Part shown: one piece after another, positions 7,651 through 16,800 of the stretch
How the letters are laid out: each line of letters opens with the position of its first letter
Numbering within the stretch: position 1 is the stretch's first letter
Assembly: GCA_026707225.1 (NCBI GenBank)
Contig: JAPOXG010000077.1
Span: forward strand, 1-64,000
DNA length: 64,000 nt
Direction of reading: 5' to 3'
Source of the DNA: Chloroflexota bacterium
GTDB taxonomy: Bacteria; Chloroflexota; Anaerolineae; Aggregatilineales; Phototrophicaceae
The notes under the pieces: model-generated
The model's input: only the letters and a program-made list of their open reading frames with translations
Database searches by the model: none
What the model was told of the DNA's origin: nothing
Made by a program: the position numbers and the translations under genes

Positions 7651-10158
7651 ATGACGTCAACATATTGGATTGAAGAATCGCTGGCTGGCATCGTTCCGAC
7701 CTTGTGGATGTTCCTCGGTGTCGGATTGCCTTGGGCATACGCTGTCCTTTCAAGGCGGTTCTGGCCTTCGACCGCATTGATTGGCGCAACCGCTTTGGCT
7801 TTGGGTCCCGCCTGGATGACGGCTTGGACGCTCCTCCTGGGCGTGGCTGGCGCCCAACTGGAAGCGCGCATGCTGCAGCCCGAATGGGTCTTGCTCGGCA
7901 GCGTCGTCATCGCCGCGGCCGGCGGTTTAATCGCCTGGCGCAAACGAGACGAATCCGCGCCCCGCGCATCGTCGGCGCCGCCCCTCGCCTTTGACGAAAA
8001 GCTCATCATTGCGCTCATCGCCGTGGCGGTCGCCCTGCGTTGGATTCACACCGCGTTCTGGCCCTTCACGGCATACGATGCCTTGTGGGTATTCGCCTAT
8101 CAGGGACGGTATTTCTTTCTCGAAGGCAATATTCCGACCGCGATCGATTACTATCCGCCTTTCCTGTCGCTCCAGTTCACCTATGTACAGACGCTCATCG
8201 GCGGCATCAACGATCACGCGGCGCGCATGGTGCTGCCCATGCTTCATATTGGCAGCATTCTGGCTGCCTATCTGCTGGGCGAGCGCCTGCTGAATCGCCG
8301 CGTCGGGCTGATCCTTGCCGCGCTCTGGAGCTTGCACCCGCAGGTCGGCCGCTGGGCGGTGATCGGCGATCTCGAGATTCCGCTGACGTTCAGCTTCACC
8401 TTGGCGGCGGTCTTTTATCTGCGCGCCTGGAGCGACGATCAGGACCCGGGTGCGCGGCAGCATGAGGCCTTGCTGGCTGGCCTCATGCTGGGCATCGCGC
8501 TGTTCACCAAACCGACGGCGGGCGCATTCGTATGGGGAGTATTGCTGCTGCTCGCCGTCGATTTACTCCTCAAACGATTTCAATTACGCCGCTGGCGGCC
8601 GCGGCTCAGCGTGGCGTTATGGACAGGGCTGGCATGCGTCCCATTGGGCGCGCTTTGGTATCTGCGCAACCTGGCCTTGGCGCACGAGGTTGTCACGCTG
8701 CCGAAGGCGGTCTGGCTGACGCGGGCGCTGCGCAATGGCGACTACCTGGCGCCGCTGTTAATTGCCGCCGTCTTCGCTTGGCTTGCGCTGGCAATTCGGT
8801 TCAGACTGAATAGGCGCGAAGCCATGCTCGGCGCGGTCGGCATGCTGCTGCTGCTGGCGGGAGCGCTGGCTTCGAATCCGAAGCTGTTCCCCGAGCGCGT
8901 CGATGCGCCGGCGAGCTACATCGAGCTAACGGAGGCCGCGCTTATGGCTGCCGGACTGGCGCTTGGCGCTTTCAGCCTGCGCCGCGCTTATGGCGCAATG
9001 CCCGACAGGCCGGTCAAGCGCATGATTGGCGCCGGCGGCTGGGCGCTGCTGCTGGCGCTGCCCTACTTCGTCACCTTCTTCTATTCCTACAGTTATCACT
9101 ATCGGCTGGGATTCGCGATCTTACCCTTGCTTTGCCTGCCGATAGCGATCGCGCTGTCGTTGCTGCTGTCGGGCGAGCGAATCAGCGGCTGGAGCAGGCG
9201 CAGGCGGCGCGGTTATTATCTGGCTCTATTCTGCGCGAGCCTGCCCGGCATAGCGGCGCCGGCGATGGATGTAAACGGGTCTTCGCTTTGGCTAGGCGAC
9301 GACAGGCTGGATAGCGACATCAGGAAATATCAGGTCTTCAATCCATCACTGCTGGAAGTCGTGTTCGGGCTGGAAGACTTCGCGCGAGCGACGGGGAAGG
9401 CGCCCATTGTATTGGCGACGGGGGAAGAGCGTTTGCCCTTCTTTTTTCCACAGATGCGGATCATGGACCAGCCCGTGGCAAGCCTGGCGGAATTCGAGTC
9501 GCTGGGCGCCACGCATTTCATTTACGGCGCCAAGGCGCGGGAGGCCTACTTGGACGCCGGGCTGGATCCGCAGGCTACGCAGCTTTTGTCGGCATTGGGA
9601 CGCGTTGATCTATTCCAAAAGACGAAAGAACACCGCGACGCCACCTTCAGTTACGAGCTCTACGAGGCGCTGGATTGGAATGACCGCTGGACAGTACCCA
9701 AGCGCCATCGATCTCAGCCGCCGGAACGCCCCGTGGTCATCTATGGCGGTCGGCTGCAAGTTTTTGTGGATGGCATGTATCCGGCGATCATTCACAGGGA
9801 GACGCCAATTACCTTTGAACCAAGTTGGCGCGCGCTGCGAACGCTCGAGCGCGAATATCAGTTTGTATTGCAGCTTTGGCATCCTGAAGAGGGCAAGTTG
9901 ACGCAAGAATGGAGGCTGCGGCCCGGGGAGCATCGCCACGGATATTATTCGCCGAAATTCTGGGAAGTTGATGAAGTCATCAGAGACCGGCACATCCTGC
10001 GGCTGGATCCAGAAGCCGGTTACCGGCGCGGCGATCCCTATGTTTTTCTGCTGGGCGTTTGGGATCCGGTGGCGGCGGGTTACCTCTCCCTTGAGGTCGA
10101 CGGCGTGCCAGCGGGCGAATTCTTTCCGGTGGAGGGCGCCAAGCAACTGCCGCCTTGA
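7651..10158 (+). CDS. Large membrane glycosyltransferase, GT39-like, with soluble C-terminal domain
   Basis: The 835-residue product has 12 or more hydrophobic segments over residues 1-540, then about 290 mostly hydrophilic residues. The first large loop reads TAFWPFTAYDALWVFAYQGR, where the family carries its acidic motif. YYPPFLSLQFTY and the helix with LLNRRVGLILAALWSLHPQ resemble bacterial PMT-like glycosyltransferases of cell-surface glycan pathways. The C-terminal part (beta-rich; EREYQFVLQLWHPEEGKL) has no family I recognise. The start is ATG with an AGAAAGAG-like site. It is 46 bp from the preceding glycosyltransferase, so a two-gene unit is likely. Donor and acceptor cannot be stated. 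Confidence 0.7.
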   Translation: MTSTYWIEESLAGIVPTLWMFLGVGLPWAYAVLSRRFWPSTALIGATALALGPAWMTAWTLLLGVAGAQLEARMLQPEWVLLGSVVIAAAGGLIAWRKRDESAPRASSAPPLAFDEKLIIALIAVAVALRWIHTAFWPFTAYDALWVFAYQGRYFFLEGNIPTAIDYYPPFLSLQFTYVQTLIGGINDHAARMVLPMLHIGSILAAYLLGERLLNRRVGLILAALWSLHPQVGRWAVIGDLEIPLTFSFTLAAVFYLRAWSDDQDPGARQHEALLAGLMLGIALFTKPTAGAFVWGVLLLLAVDLLLKRFQLRRWRPRLSVALWTGLACVPLGALWYLRNLALAHEVVTLPKAVWLTRALRNGDYLAPLLIAAVFAWLALAIRFRLNRREAMLGAVGMLLLLAGALASNPKLFPERVDAPASYIELTEAALMAAGLALGAFSLRRAYGAMPDRPVKRMIGAGGWALLLALPYFVTFFYSYSYHYRLGFAILPLLCLPIAIALSLLLSGERISGWSRRRRRGYYLALFCASLPGIAAPAMDVNGSSLWLGDDRLDSDIRKYQVFNPSLLEVVFGLEDFARATGKAPIVLATGEERLPFFFPQMRIMDQPVASLAEFESLGATHFIYGAKAREAYLDAGLDPQATQLLSALGRVDLFQKTKEHRDATFSYELYEALDWNDRWTVPKRHRSQPPERPVVIYGGRLQVFVDGMYPAIIHRETPITFEPSWRALRTLEREYQFVLQLWHPEEGKLTQEWRLRPGEHRHGYYSPKFWEVDEVIRDRHILRLDPEAGYRRGDPYVFLLGVWDPVAAGYLSLEVDGVPAGEFFPVEGAKQLPP

Positions 10159-10159
10159 A

Positions 10160-11107
10160 TCAACGCAAGACCAATAGAGAATCGGAAAAGAGACGCTGCG
10201 TGGCGCGGTTATTGAAGCGGATCCAAGCGACGTTAAATCGCTCGCGCAAGTCCGCCAGCTCGGCGTCGCGGGCGCGAATGTAGCATTGCAGAACCGCGGA
10301 CTGCTCGGCCGGCAGAGCATCGAGGCTGGCGACAGTTTCGCTGAAGACGGCAATATCATTGATGCGACCCAGGATCTCTTGCATCGCTTTCACCTGCGAC
10401 AAGAATGCCCCGGCGGAGCGGCCCAAGACCGGCTGGAAAAACTCCAGGGCATAGCGCAACCCTTTGTACTCAACGCGCAAGGCGTGCAGGGTGGCATCAT
10501 CCGCTGCCGGCAGCACCGTATCGTAGGCTCTGACGCGAGCCAGGCGTTGGTGCAATAGCTGCGGCAGCACGTGGCGCAGTTGATGCGGCGTCTCGGCCCG
10601 TTTCAGCCGACGCGCGCCCCGCCCGGCGCGTTTGGTAAGCCGTTGGAATCGGCGGAGAAATCGCGAGTACCGCTTGGAATCGAAGAGCCGATGCAGACGA
10701 ACGCGACAGGCGCTGCGCCGCGCTTCAAGGATGGCGATCACCGGGTCCAGCGCGGGCTGAGAGGCTGGCGGCAGTTCCCCTTGGAAATCTTGCAGATCAA
10801 GAATCAAGACATCGAGATCGCGGATGGCGCCCAAAGCGCGCGCGATTTCCCGCAAGCCTCGCTCGTATTCCGCGACCGCCTTGCGGCGATAGTAGGCGCC
10901 GATGAGATTGAAGAGGCTGCGCATGCGGCGGATGGCCACGCGCATCTGATGCACGGACTCGATATCTTCGCCGCTGCGGCTGCCGGCTTCGTGGCTCTTC
11001 ATCCGGCGGAGTTGCCGCGCGAAGATCTTCCGCCCCGCTTCGGCCATGGGATCGGTGGGCAGAATCTCGGTCTTCTTTTTCTTGGGCTTGTTGCTATCGG
11101 CAGCCAT
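10160..11107 (-). CDS. CHAD domain protein
   Basis: The 315-residue protein consists largely of a CHAD (conserved histidine alpha-helical) domain. The signature VHQMRVAIRRMRSLFNLIGAYY is near residues 52-74, and the second repeat has LHALRVEYKGLRYALEFFQPV. CHAD domains bind inorganic polyphosphate, and many are linked to CYTH phosphohydrolases, but no CYTH gene lies nearby. The N-terminus is lysine-rich (KPKKKK). It converges with the glycosyltransferase gene, whose stop is 1 bp away. The function here, presumably polyphosphate association, is inferred from the family. Confidence 0.85.
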   Translation of the reverse strand: MAADSNKPKKKKTEILPTDPMAEAGRKIFARQLRRMKSHEAGSRSGEDIESVHQMRVAIRRMRSLFNLIGAYYRRKAVAEYERGLREIARALGAIRDLDVLILDLQDFQGELPPASQPALDPVIAILEARRSACRVRLHRLFDSKRYSRFLRRFQRLTKRAGRGARRLKRAETPHQLRHVLPQLLHQRLARVRAYDTVLPAADDATLHALRVEYKGLRYALEFFQPVLGRSAGAFLSQVKAMQEILGRINDIAVFSETVASLDALPAEQSAVLQCYIRARDAELADLRERFNVAWIRFNNRATQRLFSDSLLVLR

Positions 11108-11282
11108 GTCCGTCTCTTCGCGCTAACCGGCCGCGACATCAGTCTGACGCCACGAGAAAGGGCAAAGTTCGGCAAATGCATACAATACTTTAAGTTTACA
11201 TTAACGAATCGACTTATGCCCGTCAAAATCCTTAACATGCGGCGCTGAGGAAAGGTTGGCGAATTCAGCGGAAAAGCGGTGA

Positions 11283-11309
11283 TATACTTCGCTTGTACAT
11301 CATGTACAA
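11283..11309 (+). promoter_or_regulatory. Candidate promoter -10 with palindromic operator upstream of the SDR gene
   Basis: TATACT at 11283-11288 is followed by the perfect palindrome TTGTACATCATGTACAA at 11293-11309 (8-bp arms, 1-bp centre). That places the palindrome over the expected transcription start, as a repressor site would be. The regulator is unknown, and the hexamer for a -35 is poor. Confidence 0.45.
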
Positions 11310-11324
11310 ACGGGATGACAGTCT

Positions 11325-11366
11325 TTACCACCGAGCACACCGAGTCGACAGAGATCACCGAGGGGA
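11325..11366 (+). repeat. Dispersed ACCACCGAG-type repeat copy
   Basis: TTACCACCGAGCACACCGAG followed by TCGACAGAGATCACCGAGG. It is the same family as 131-176, 2189-2225, 2320-2368, 18839-18868, 26430-26470 and 55344-55390. It lies in the leader of the SDR gene. Apart from this and the operator-like palindrome, the 307-bp gap between the divergent CHAD and SDR genes holds a possible CHAD promoter (TTGACG at about 11245 on the minus strand, poor -10). Confidence 0.65.
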
Positions 11367-11414
11367 AAACATGACTGGATGTAAAGCTGTCATCGTTGCG
11401 GAGTTGGACCCAAG

Positions 11415-12209
11415 GTGACGCAAAAGGTCGTCTTCATCACCGGCGCGTCGAGCGGGATTGGGCGGGCGGCGGCGCTGGCCTTTGCGCGCGCTGGCTATCA
11501 AGTCTGTGGGCTGGCGCGGCGGGCTGATCGACTGGAGGCTTTGCGCGAAGAGATTGCCGCCCTGCCCGCTCCGCATGGCGAATTTCTGGCGGCAGTCGGC
11601 GATGCGCGCGATGCGGCCGCGCTGGAGGCGGCGGTGGCGCGGACGCTGGAACGCTGCGGACGGCTGGATGTCTTGGTCGCCAATGCCGGCGTTGGTCAGC
11701 TGGGGGCGACCGTCGACGCGGACTGGAACGACATCGAGACGGTTCTGAGGACGAATATCGACGGCGTGCTGCACAGCGTGCGCGCTGCTGTACCAGCGAT
11801 GCGAGGGTCGGGCGGCGGGCACATTCTCATCGTCACATCGGTGGTGGCCGGCGTCCACTGTCCCTACACCGCCACCTACGCCGCCAGCAAAGCTTTCCTG
11901 TCCAGCCTGGCTGGTTCGCTGCGGCTGGAGCTGGAAGATGAAAACATCGCCGTGACCGATGTTCTCGTGGGACGCACGCTGACTGAATTCAATCAGAACC
12001 GGCTGGGCTCGCGGACGGAGCTGCGCGGGGGGCTGCCGACGATAAGCGCGGACAAGGTCGCGCTCGCTCTCTTGCGGGCGGCTGAGCGCAAACCGCGGCG
12101 GCTAATCATGAGTCTGTTTGATCGGCTGATCCTGGCTGGTGGCGTCGCGGCGCCGGGCATCATGGCGCATTTGGCGAAGCGGCAGTATGAGCCAGCGGAC
12201 GTCGATTAG
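11415..12209 (+). CDS. Short-chain dehydrogenase/reductase
   Basis: This 264-residue NAD(P)-dependent oxidoreductase is a classical SDR. It has the dinucleotide-binding motif TGASSGIG at residues 9-16, NAG at 90-92, the catalytic Ser142 in VTSVVAG, and Tyr155-xxx-Lys159 in TYAASKAF. The substrate cannot be inferred. The start is GTG with GGAG about 11 nt upstream, which is slightly long. It is preceded by a palindrome that could make it a regulated gene, and it is followed 11 bp later by the YbaK-type gene on the same strand. Confidence 0.88.
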   Translation: MTQKVVFITGASSGIGRAAALAFARAGYQVCGLARRADRLEALREEIAALPAPHGEFLAAVGDARDAAALEAAVARTLERCGRLDVLVANAGVGQLGATVDADWNDIETVLRTNIDGVLHSVRAAVPAMRGSGGGHILIVTSVVAGVHCPYTATYAASKAFLSSLAGSLRLELEDENIAVTDVLVGRTLTEFNQNRLGSRTELRGGLPTISADKVALALLRAAERKPRRLIMSLFDRLILAGGVAAPGIMAHLAKRQYEPADVD

Positions 12210-12220
12210 CGTTAAAGGCG

Positions 12221-12709
12221 ATGGCGATGGCGAAAGTCAAAAAGCTCAATTCAATGCGACTGCTGGATGCAAAATCGATTCGCTACGATGTTCATGTTTA
12301 TGACAAATCGATTCGCGATGCGCGGCAAGTGGCGGAGGCGGTCGGATTCTCCGCCGACGAAGTCTTCAAGACCCTGGTGATTGAAGCGCCAGCGGCGAAG
12401 AAACCGGTGCTGGTGATGCTGCCGTCGAATAGTACGCTGAATCTCAAGCGGCTGGCGAAGGCGCTGGGCGAGAAGAAGCTGGCGCTGGCATCGCATGCGG
12501 ATGCCGAGAAATGGACTGGCTTAAAAGTGGGCGGCATCAGCGCGTTGGCGTTGACGGGAAAGCACTGGAGCGTTATTCTCGATCGGCGGGCGGCGGCGCT
12601 GGAGAAAATTGTCATCAGCGCCGGACAGCGCGGCCTTCAACTCCGCGTCGAGACTGGGGACTTGATCAAACTGCTGGGCTGCGAGTTGGTTGATGTGGCG
12701 GACCGGTGA
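12221..12709 (+). CDS. ybaK: YbaK/EbsC-type aminoacyl-tRNA deacylase
   Basis: This 162-residue protein of the YbaK/ProX superfamily hydrolyses mischarged tRNA, typically Cys-tRNA(Pro). Supporting segments are SADEVFKTLVIEA, LPSNSTLNLKRLAKALGEKKL (including the conserved Lys region), and KVGGISALALTGKHW, matching the family G-G-xSPxG-like loop. The prolyl-tRNA synthetase in this window (44443-45885) is of a type without the inserted editing domain, so a free-standing deacylase makes biological sense. ATG 12221 is used; ATG 12227 is also in frame. It converges with pfkA. Confidence 0.85.
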   Translation: MAMAKVKKLNSMRLLDAKSIRYDVHVYDKSIRDARQVAEAVGFSADEVFKTLVIEAPAAKKPVLVMLPSNSTLNLKRLAKALGEKKLALASHADAEKWTGLKVGGISALALTGKHWSVILDRRAAALEKIVISAGQRGLQLRVETGDLIKLLGCELVDVADR

Positions 12710-12719
12710 GCGCTGCTGA

Positions 12720-13685
12720 TCAGCGAGACAAGATGCGGGCCAGATCAAAGTATTCGGGCGTGATCTGCCGCGTGCGCGCGGTCGCTTCGGCCAAGGGAAT
12801 CGGCGTCTGTTCACGGCCGATGCGGGCGACCATTTTGCCGCTCTCGCCATTGAGCAGCAGCTCCATCGCGTAGACGCCCATGCGCGTGGCCAGGAGCCGA
12901 TCAAAGGCGGTTGGGCTGCCGCCGCGCTGAGTATGCCCCAGGATCGTCAGCCGGATTTCAAAGCCGATATGCTTCTGCTCGAGATAGTGCGCCAGTTCCG
13001 GTCCTTGATAGGGGGCGCCTTCCGCCAGAACGGCGATGGCATGGGTTTTGCCACGGATATAGGCGTCTTCCAGTGAGACGGCGATTTCGTTCATGGTGAC
13101 GCCGTTCTCCGGCGTGACGACGATTTCAGCGCCGCCGAGGATGCCAGCCATCACGGCGAGATAGCCGCAGTCGCGCCCCATCACTTCCACCACGAAGGCG
13201 CGGTTATGCGAGGTGGCGGTGTCGCGCAGGCGATCGACGGCGTCGAGGATCGTATTGAGCGCGGTGTCGACGCCGATACTGGTATCGGTGCCCCAGATAT
13301 CATTGTCGATGCTAGCGGGGATGCCAATGACAGGCACGCCCACATTGTGCAGCGCCAGCGCGCCGCGAAGGCTGCCATCGCCGCCGATGACGATAACGCC
13401 CTCGATTCCATTTTCGTTCAAACGGCGCTGACCCTTCATTTGACCTTGAGCGGTCTTGAATGCTTCATTGCGGGCGGTCTGCAAAACGGTCCCGCCGCGT
13501 TGCAGGATTCCGCTAACCTCGCGGCTGCTCAACAGCGCCATGTCGCCAGCCAACAAGCCCTGATAAGCCTGGCGGATGCCATAGACTTCGACGCCCTTGT
13601 CCAAACCGGCGCGGACAACCGCGCGCACGGCCGCGTTCATTCCGGGCGCGTCGCCACCGCTGGTCATGACGGCGATGCGTTTCAT
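12720..13685 (-). CDS. pfkA: ATP-dependent 6-phosphofructokinase
   Basis: This 321-residue glycolytic enzyme phosphorylates fructose 6-phosphate. The N-terminus MKRIAVMTSGGDAPGMNAAV is canonical. The GGDGS loop with Gly rather than Asp, and IPASIDNDI without the Lys of the PPi-dependent type, both indicate ATP as the phosphoryl donor. IDND supplies the catalytic Asp, and VEVMGRDCGYLA and RLTILGHTQRGGSP are the substrate-site segments. The length matches the bacterial short PfkA. It lies 160 bp downstream of dnaE on the same strand and has its own promoter candidate. Confidence 0.96.
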   Translation of the reverse strand: MKRIAVMTSGGDAPGMNAAVRAVVRAGLDKGVEVYGIRQAYQGLLAGDMALLSSREVSGILQRGGTVLQTARNEAFKTAQGQMKGQRRLNENGIEGVIVIGGDGSLRGALALHNVGVPVIGIPASIDNDIWGTDTSIGVDTALNTILDAVDRLRDTATSHNRAFVVEVMGRDCGYLAVMAGILGGAEIVVTPENGVTMNEIAVSLEDAYIRGKTHAIAVLAEGAPYQGPELAHYLEQKHIGFEIRLTILGHTQRGGSPTAFDRLLATRMGVYAMELLLNGESGKMVARIGREQTPIPLAEATARTRQITPEYFDLARILSR

Positions 13686-13763
13686 TCAGGCGCTCTCCAA
13701 TTTAGCCAATTGCGCGCGACGTCCCCATTATCAGCGGGCCGCCGGCGCCTTCGCATCGTTCGT

Positions 13764-13792
13764 ATTCTATATAGTTTTGCCTTCGGCAACAA
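13764..13792 (-). promoter_or_regulatory. Candidate pfkA promoter
   Basis: On the minus strand TTGTTG (13787-13792) and TAGAAT (13764-13769) are separated by 17 bp, about 80 bp upstream of the pfkA start. The -35 matches only partly. Confidence 0.4.
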
Positions 13793-13844
13793 ATATGACA
13801 GCGTTAAGTGGCATTGATGCTCGCTGGCGAAAGGGGATGCCGGG

Positions 13845-16800
13845 TTAATCCTCGTCATCGGTTTCAATGAGGTCGGCGCTGCCCACGATCTCGATCAGTT
13901 CCTTTTGGAGCGCCTCGCAGATGTTCGTCGTCTGGTCGGGGAATTCCAGCGGCGTCGACCGGCCCCCGCGAATGACGATGATACGGAAGCGATCGACGCC
14001 GGGGTAGGAGACCAATGTGTTGTGGATATGCCGAAGTTTGCGACGGTCTTTATCCGGGTCGTCCGATGCTGCCAGCATGACGGAGATCGCGCGCGGCGCG
14101 CGTTCCTGCGCTTTCTCTTCGTCGGGCAGCGCCAGGTGGCCCTCGCCATTCACCCACTCGGGCTCGTCTTCCAACGCTGGCGCTGGTTCGGCCAGATTTT
14201 CAGCGAGAGGCGCTCCACTCGACCGAGCGTCCAAGGCGTCAAATTCAGCCGAGGGCGGGCCCTCTGGCGGGGGCTCGTCGAAGCTCGGCGGAGCGTCTTC
14301 CAGCGCCGCAACGATGGCGTCGGGCGGCTCATCGTCCGCGCGTGCCCAATCGGGTTCCGGCACATATTGGGCTTCGGGCGGGCGGTCAGCGGATTGGGAC
14401 ACGTTGAAATCGAGGCTGAGCCCGTCCGCGATGATCTGCGGATCGCCGCGGCTTTCGTCGTAGCGGCCGTGGATTAGCAGGATCTCGCCCTCATCCAGGC
14501 TGCGGGCGGCGGAGGCCGCTCCCGCATTGCGATCGGCGAAGCTGTCCATCGCCTTGGCGTAGGTACGGGGGAAGAGCACCACGTCGATGACGCCGGCGCT
14601 GTCGTGCCAGTCTTCAAGGGTCAGCACCGCCATCATGTCGCCACTGCGGGTGGTGATCTTTCGCAAGGCGGTCACTTCGCCGGCGACGCGCACCGCCTCG
14701 GGTTTGGTCAACGATGGGCTTTTGAGGTCGGCGATTTTTTGCAGATTCCGCTTTTCGAGCAGATGCCGATGCCGGTCGACCGGGCGCCCGCTGAGATAGA
14801 GACCGAGCAGCTCCTTTTCCCATCTCAACAGCTGCCGAGGCGCCACCTCTTCAAGCTGCTTTAGACTCTTCAATTTTCCTTCGACAGTCCCCGCGGAATC
14901 CCCAAACATGAAATCCATGCGGTTGTCTTGCTCTTCGTGAAAGGTTGCGCTATAGCGGATGATTTCGTCTAATACAGCCAACAGCGTTGCCCTGGCGCCG
15001 AAATTGTCCAAAGCGCCCACTTTGATCAGGCTCTCGACCGTTCGTTTTCCTATTTCCCGCAAGTCGATTCGCTCACAGAAATCTTCCAGGCTGCTGAATG
15101 GCGCTTCGCCGCGAACTTCGACCAAATCCTGGAGGGCGCGCGCGCCGGCGTTCTTGACGGCGCCTAGCCCGAAGCGAATCGCGCGGCGGCTGTCGGGGGT
15201 CGTCTCGATGTCGAAGTCCAGCTGACTGCGATTGACATCGGGCGGCAGGATCGGAATGTTCAAGCGGCGACATTCTTCCAGAAAAGTTGAGACTTTGGCG
15301 AGGTCGTCCCGTTGGACGCTGAGCAAAGCGGTCATATATTCTTCGGGATAGTGGCATTTGAGATAAGCCGTCTGCAAGGTGATGACGGCGTAATCGGCGG
15401 CATGCGCTTTGTTAAAGCCGTAGTCAGCGAAGAATTCGATCATTTCGAAGATTTCTTCGGCGGTCTCTTGACCGATGCCATTTTGGGGACCACGCTCCAT
15501 GAAGATCGCGCGATGCTTATTGAGCTCGGCCGGCAATTTCTTGGAGACGGCTTTGCGCATGAGATCGGCTTCGCCCAGTTCATAGCCGAAGAGCTGGCCG
15601 GCGATCTCCATGATCTGCTCCTGATAGACGCAGATGCCGTAGGTTTCCGCCAGGATCGATTCTAGTTTGGGATGAATCGTGGTGATTTCTTCTTCGCCGT
15701 GCATGCGCCGGCAGTATTGGGGAATGAATTCCATGGGACCGGGGCGATAAAGCGAGATGGCGGCGACGATGTTTTCAAAGACGCGCGGACGCATCTGGCG
15801 GAGCATTTGCTGCATGCCGCCGGATTCCACTTGGAAGACGCCGATCGTATCGCCCTCGCTGATCATGCGAAAGGCGTCATCGAGCAGCGCGCGCTGTTCA
15901 TCGTCCTCAGCTTCTTCGTGCCGATAGGGAATGCTGTCGATGCCGTAGTGGATGCCGCGGTGGCGCGCGATCAACTCGCAGGCTTTGCGCAAGACGGTCA
16001 GCGTCGACAAACCCAGAAAATCCACCTTAAGCAAGCCGATGTATTCGGCGGTCTCCATAGGGAACTGCGTCACTGCGCTGAGCGCGCCTCCGGACGGATC
16101 TTTGCCGGTGATGCGATGCAAGGGCACGAGGTCGACCAGGGGGCGATCAGCGATGATGACGCCGGCGGCATGGGTAGAGGCGTGGCGGGTCATGCCTTGC
16201 AGCTCGATGGCGGTGTCGATCACGCGCTGCAATTCGGCGTCGCTGTTGTACAGATCGAGCAATTCCGGATTGCCATCGACATATTCGCTGATTTTCTTCT
16301 GGCGGGCTTCTTGGGGAATCAGGGCGGCGGCGCGGTTGATCAAGCCGAGGTCGACATCAAGGGCGCGCCCGACATCGCGGACGGCAGCTTTAGCGCCCAT
16401 GGTGCCAAAGGTGATGATAGCCGCGACCTTGTCCTCGCCGTATTTTTGAGCGGCGTAGGCGATCATTTCACCGCGGCGATCATCGGGATAATCGAGGTCG
16501 ATATCCGGCATGGTGATGCGACCCGGGTTGAGGAAGCGCTCGAATAGCAGACCATTCTGAATCGGGTCGATATTGGTGATGCCGAGGCAGTAGGCGACCA
16601 GGCTGGCGGCGCCCGACCCACGGACATTCCACCAAATATCGGCTTGGCGGGCGAATTCACAAAGGTCCCATACAATCAGGAAATAGGCGTCGAATCCCAT
16701 GCTGTGAATGATGTTGAGCTCGCGTTCAATGCGCTCGGTGAAGACGGCGTTTCCCCGCCAATCGGCGTCGAAGCGCCATTCCATACCGATGTCGATCAGA

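Noticed and set aside
15672..16547. 291-codon plus-strand frame opposite dnaE
   Set aside because: Shadow of dnaE, whose catalytic motifs lie in the same stretch on the other strand.
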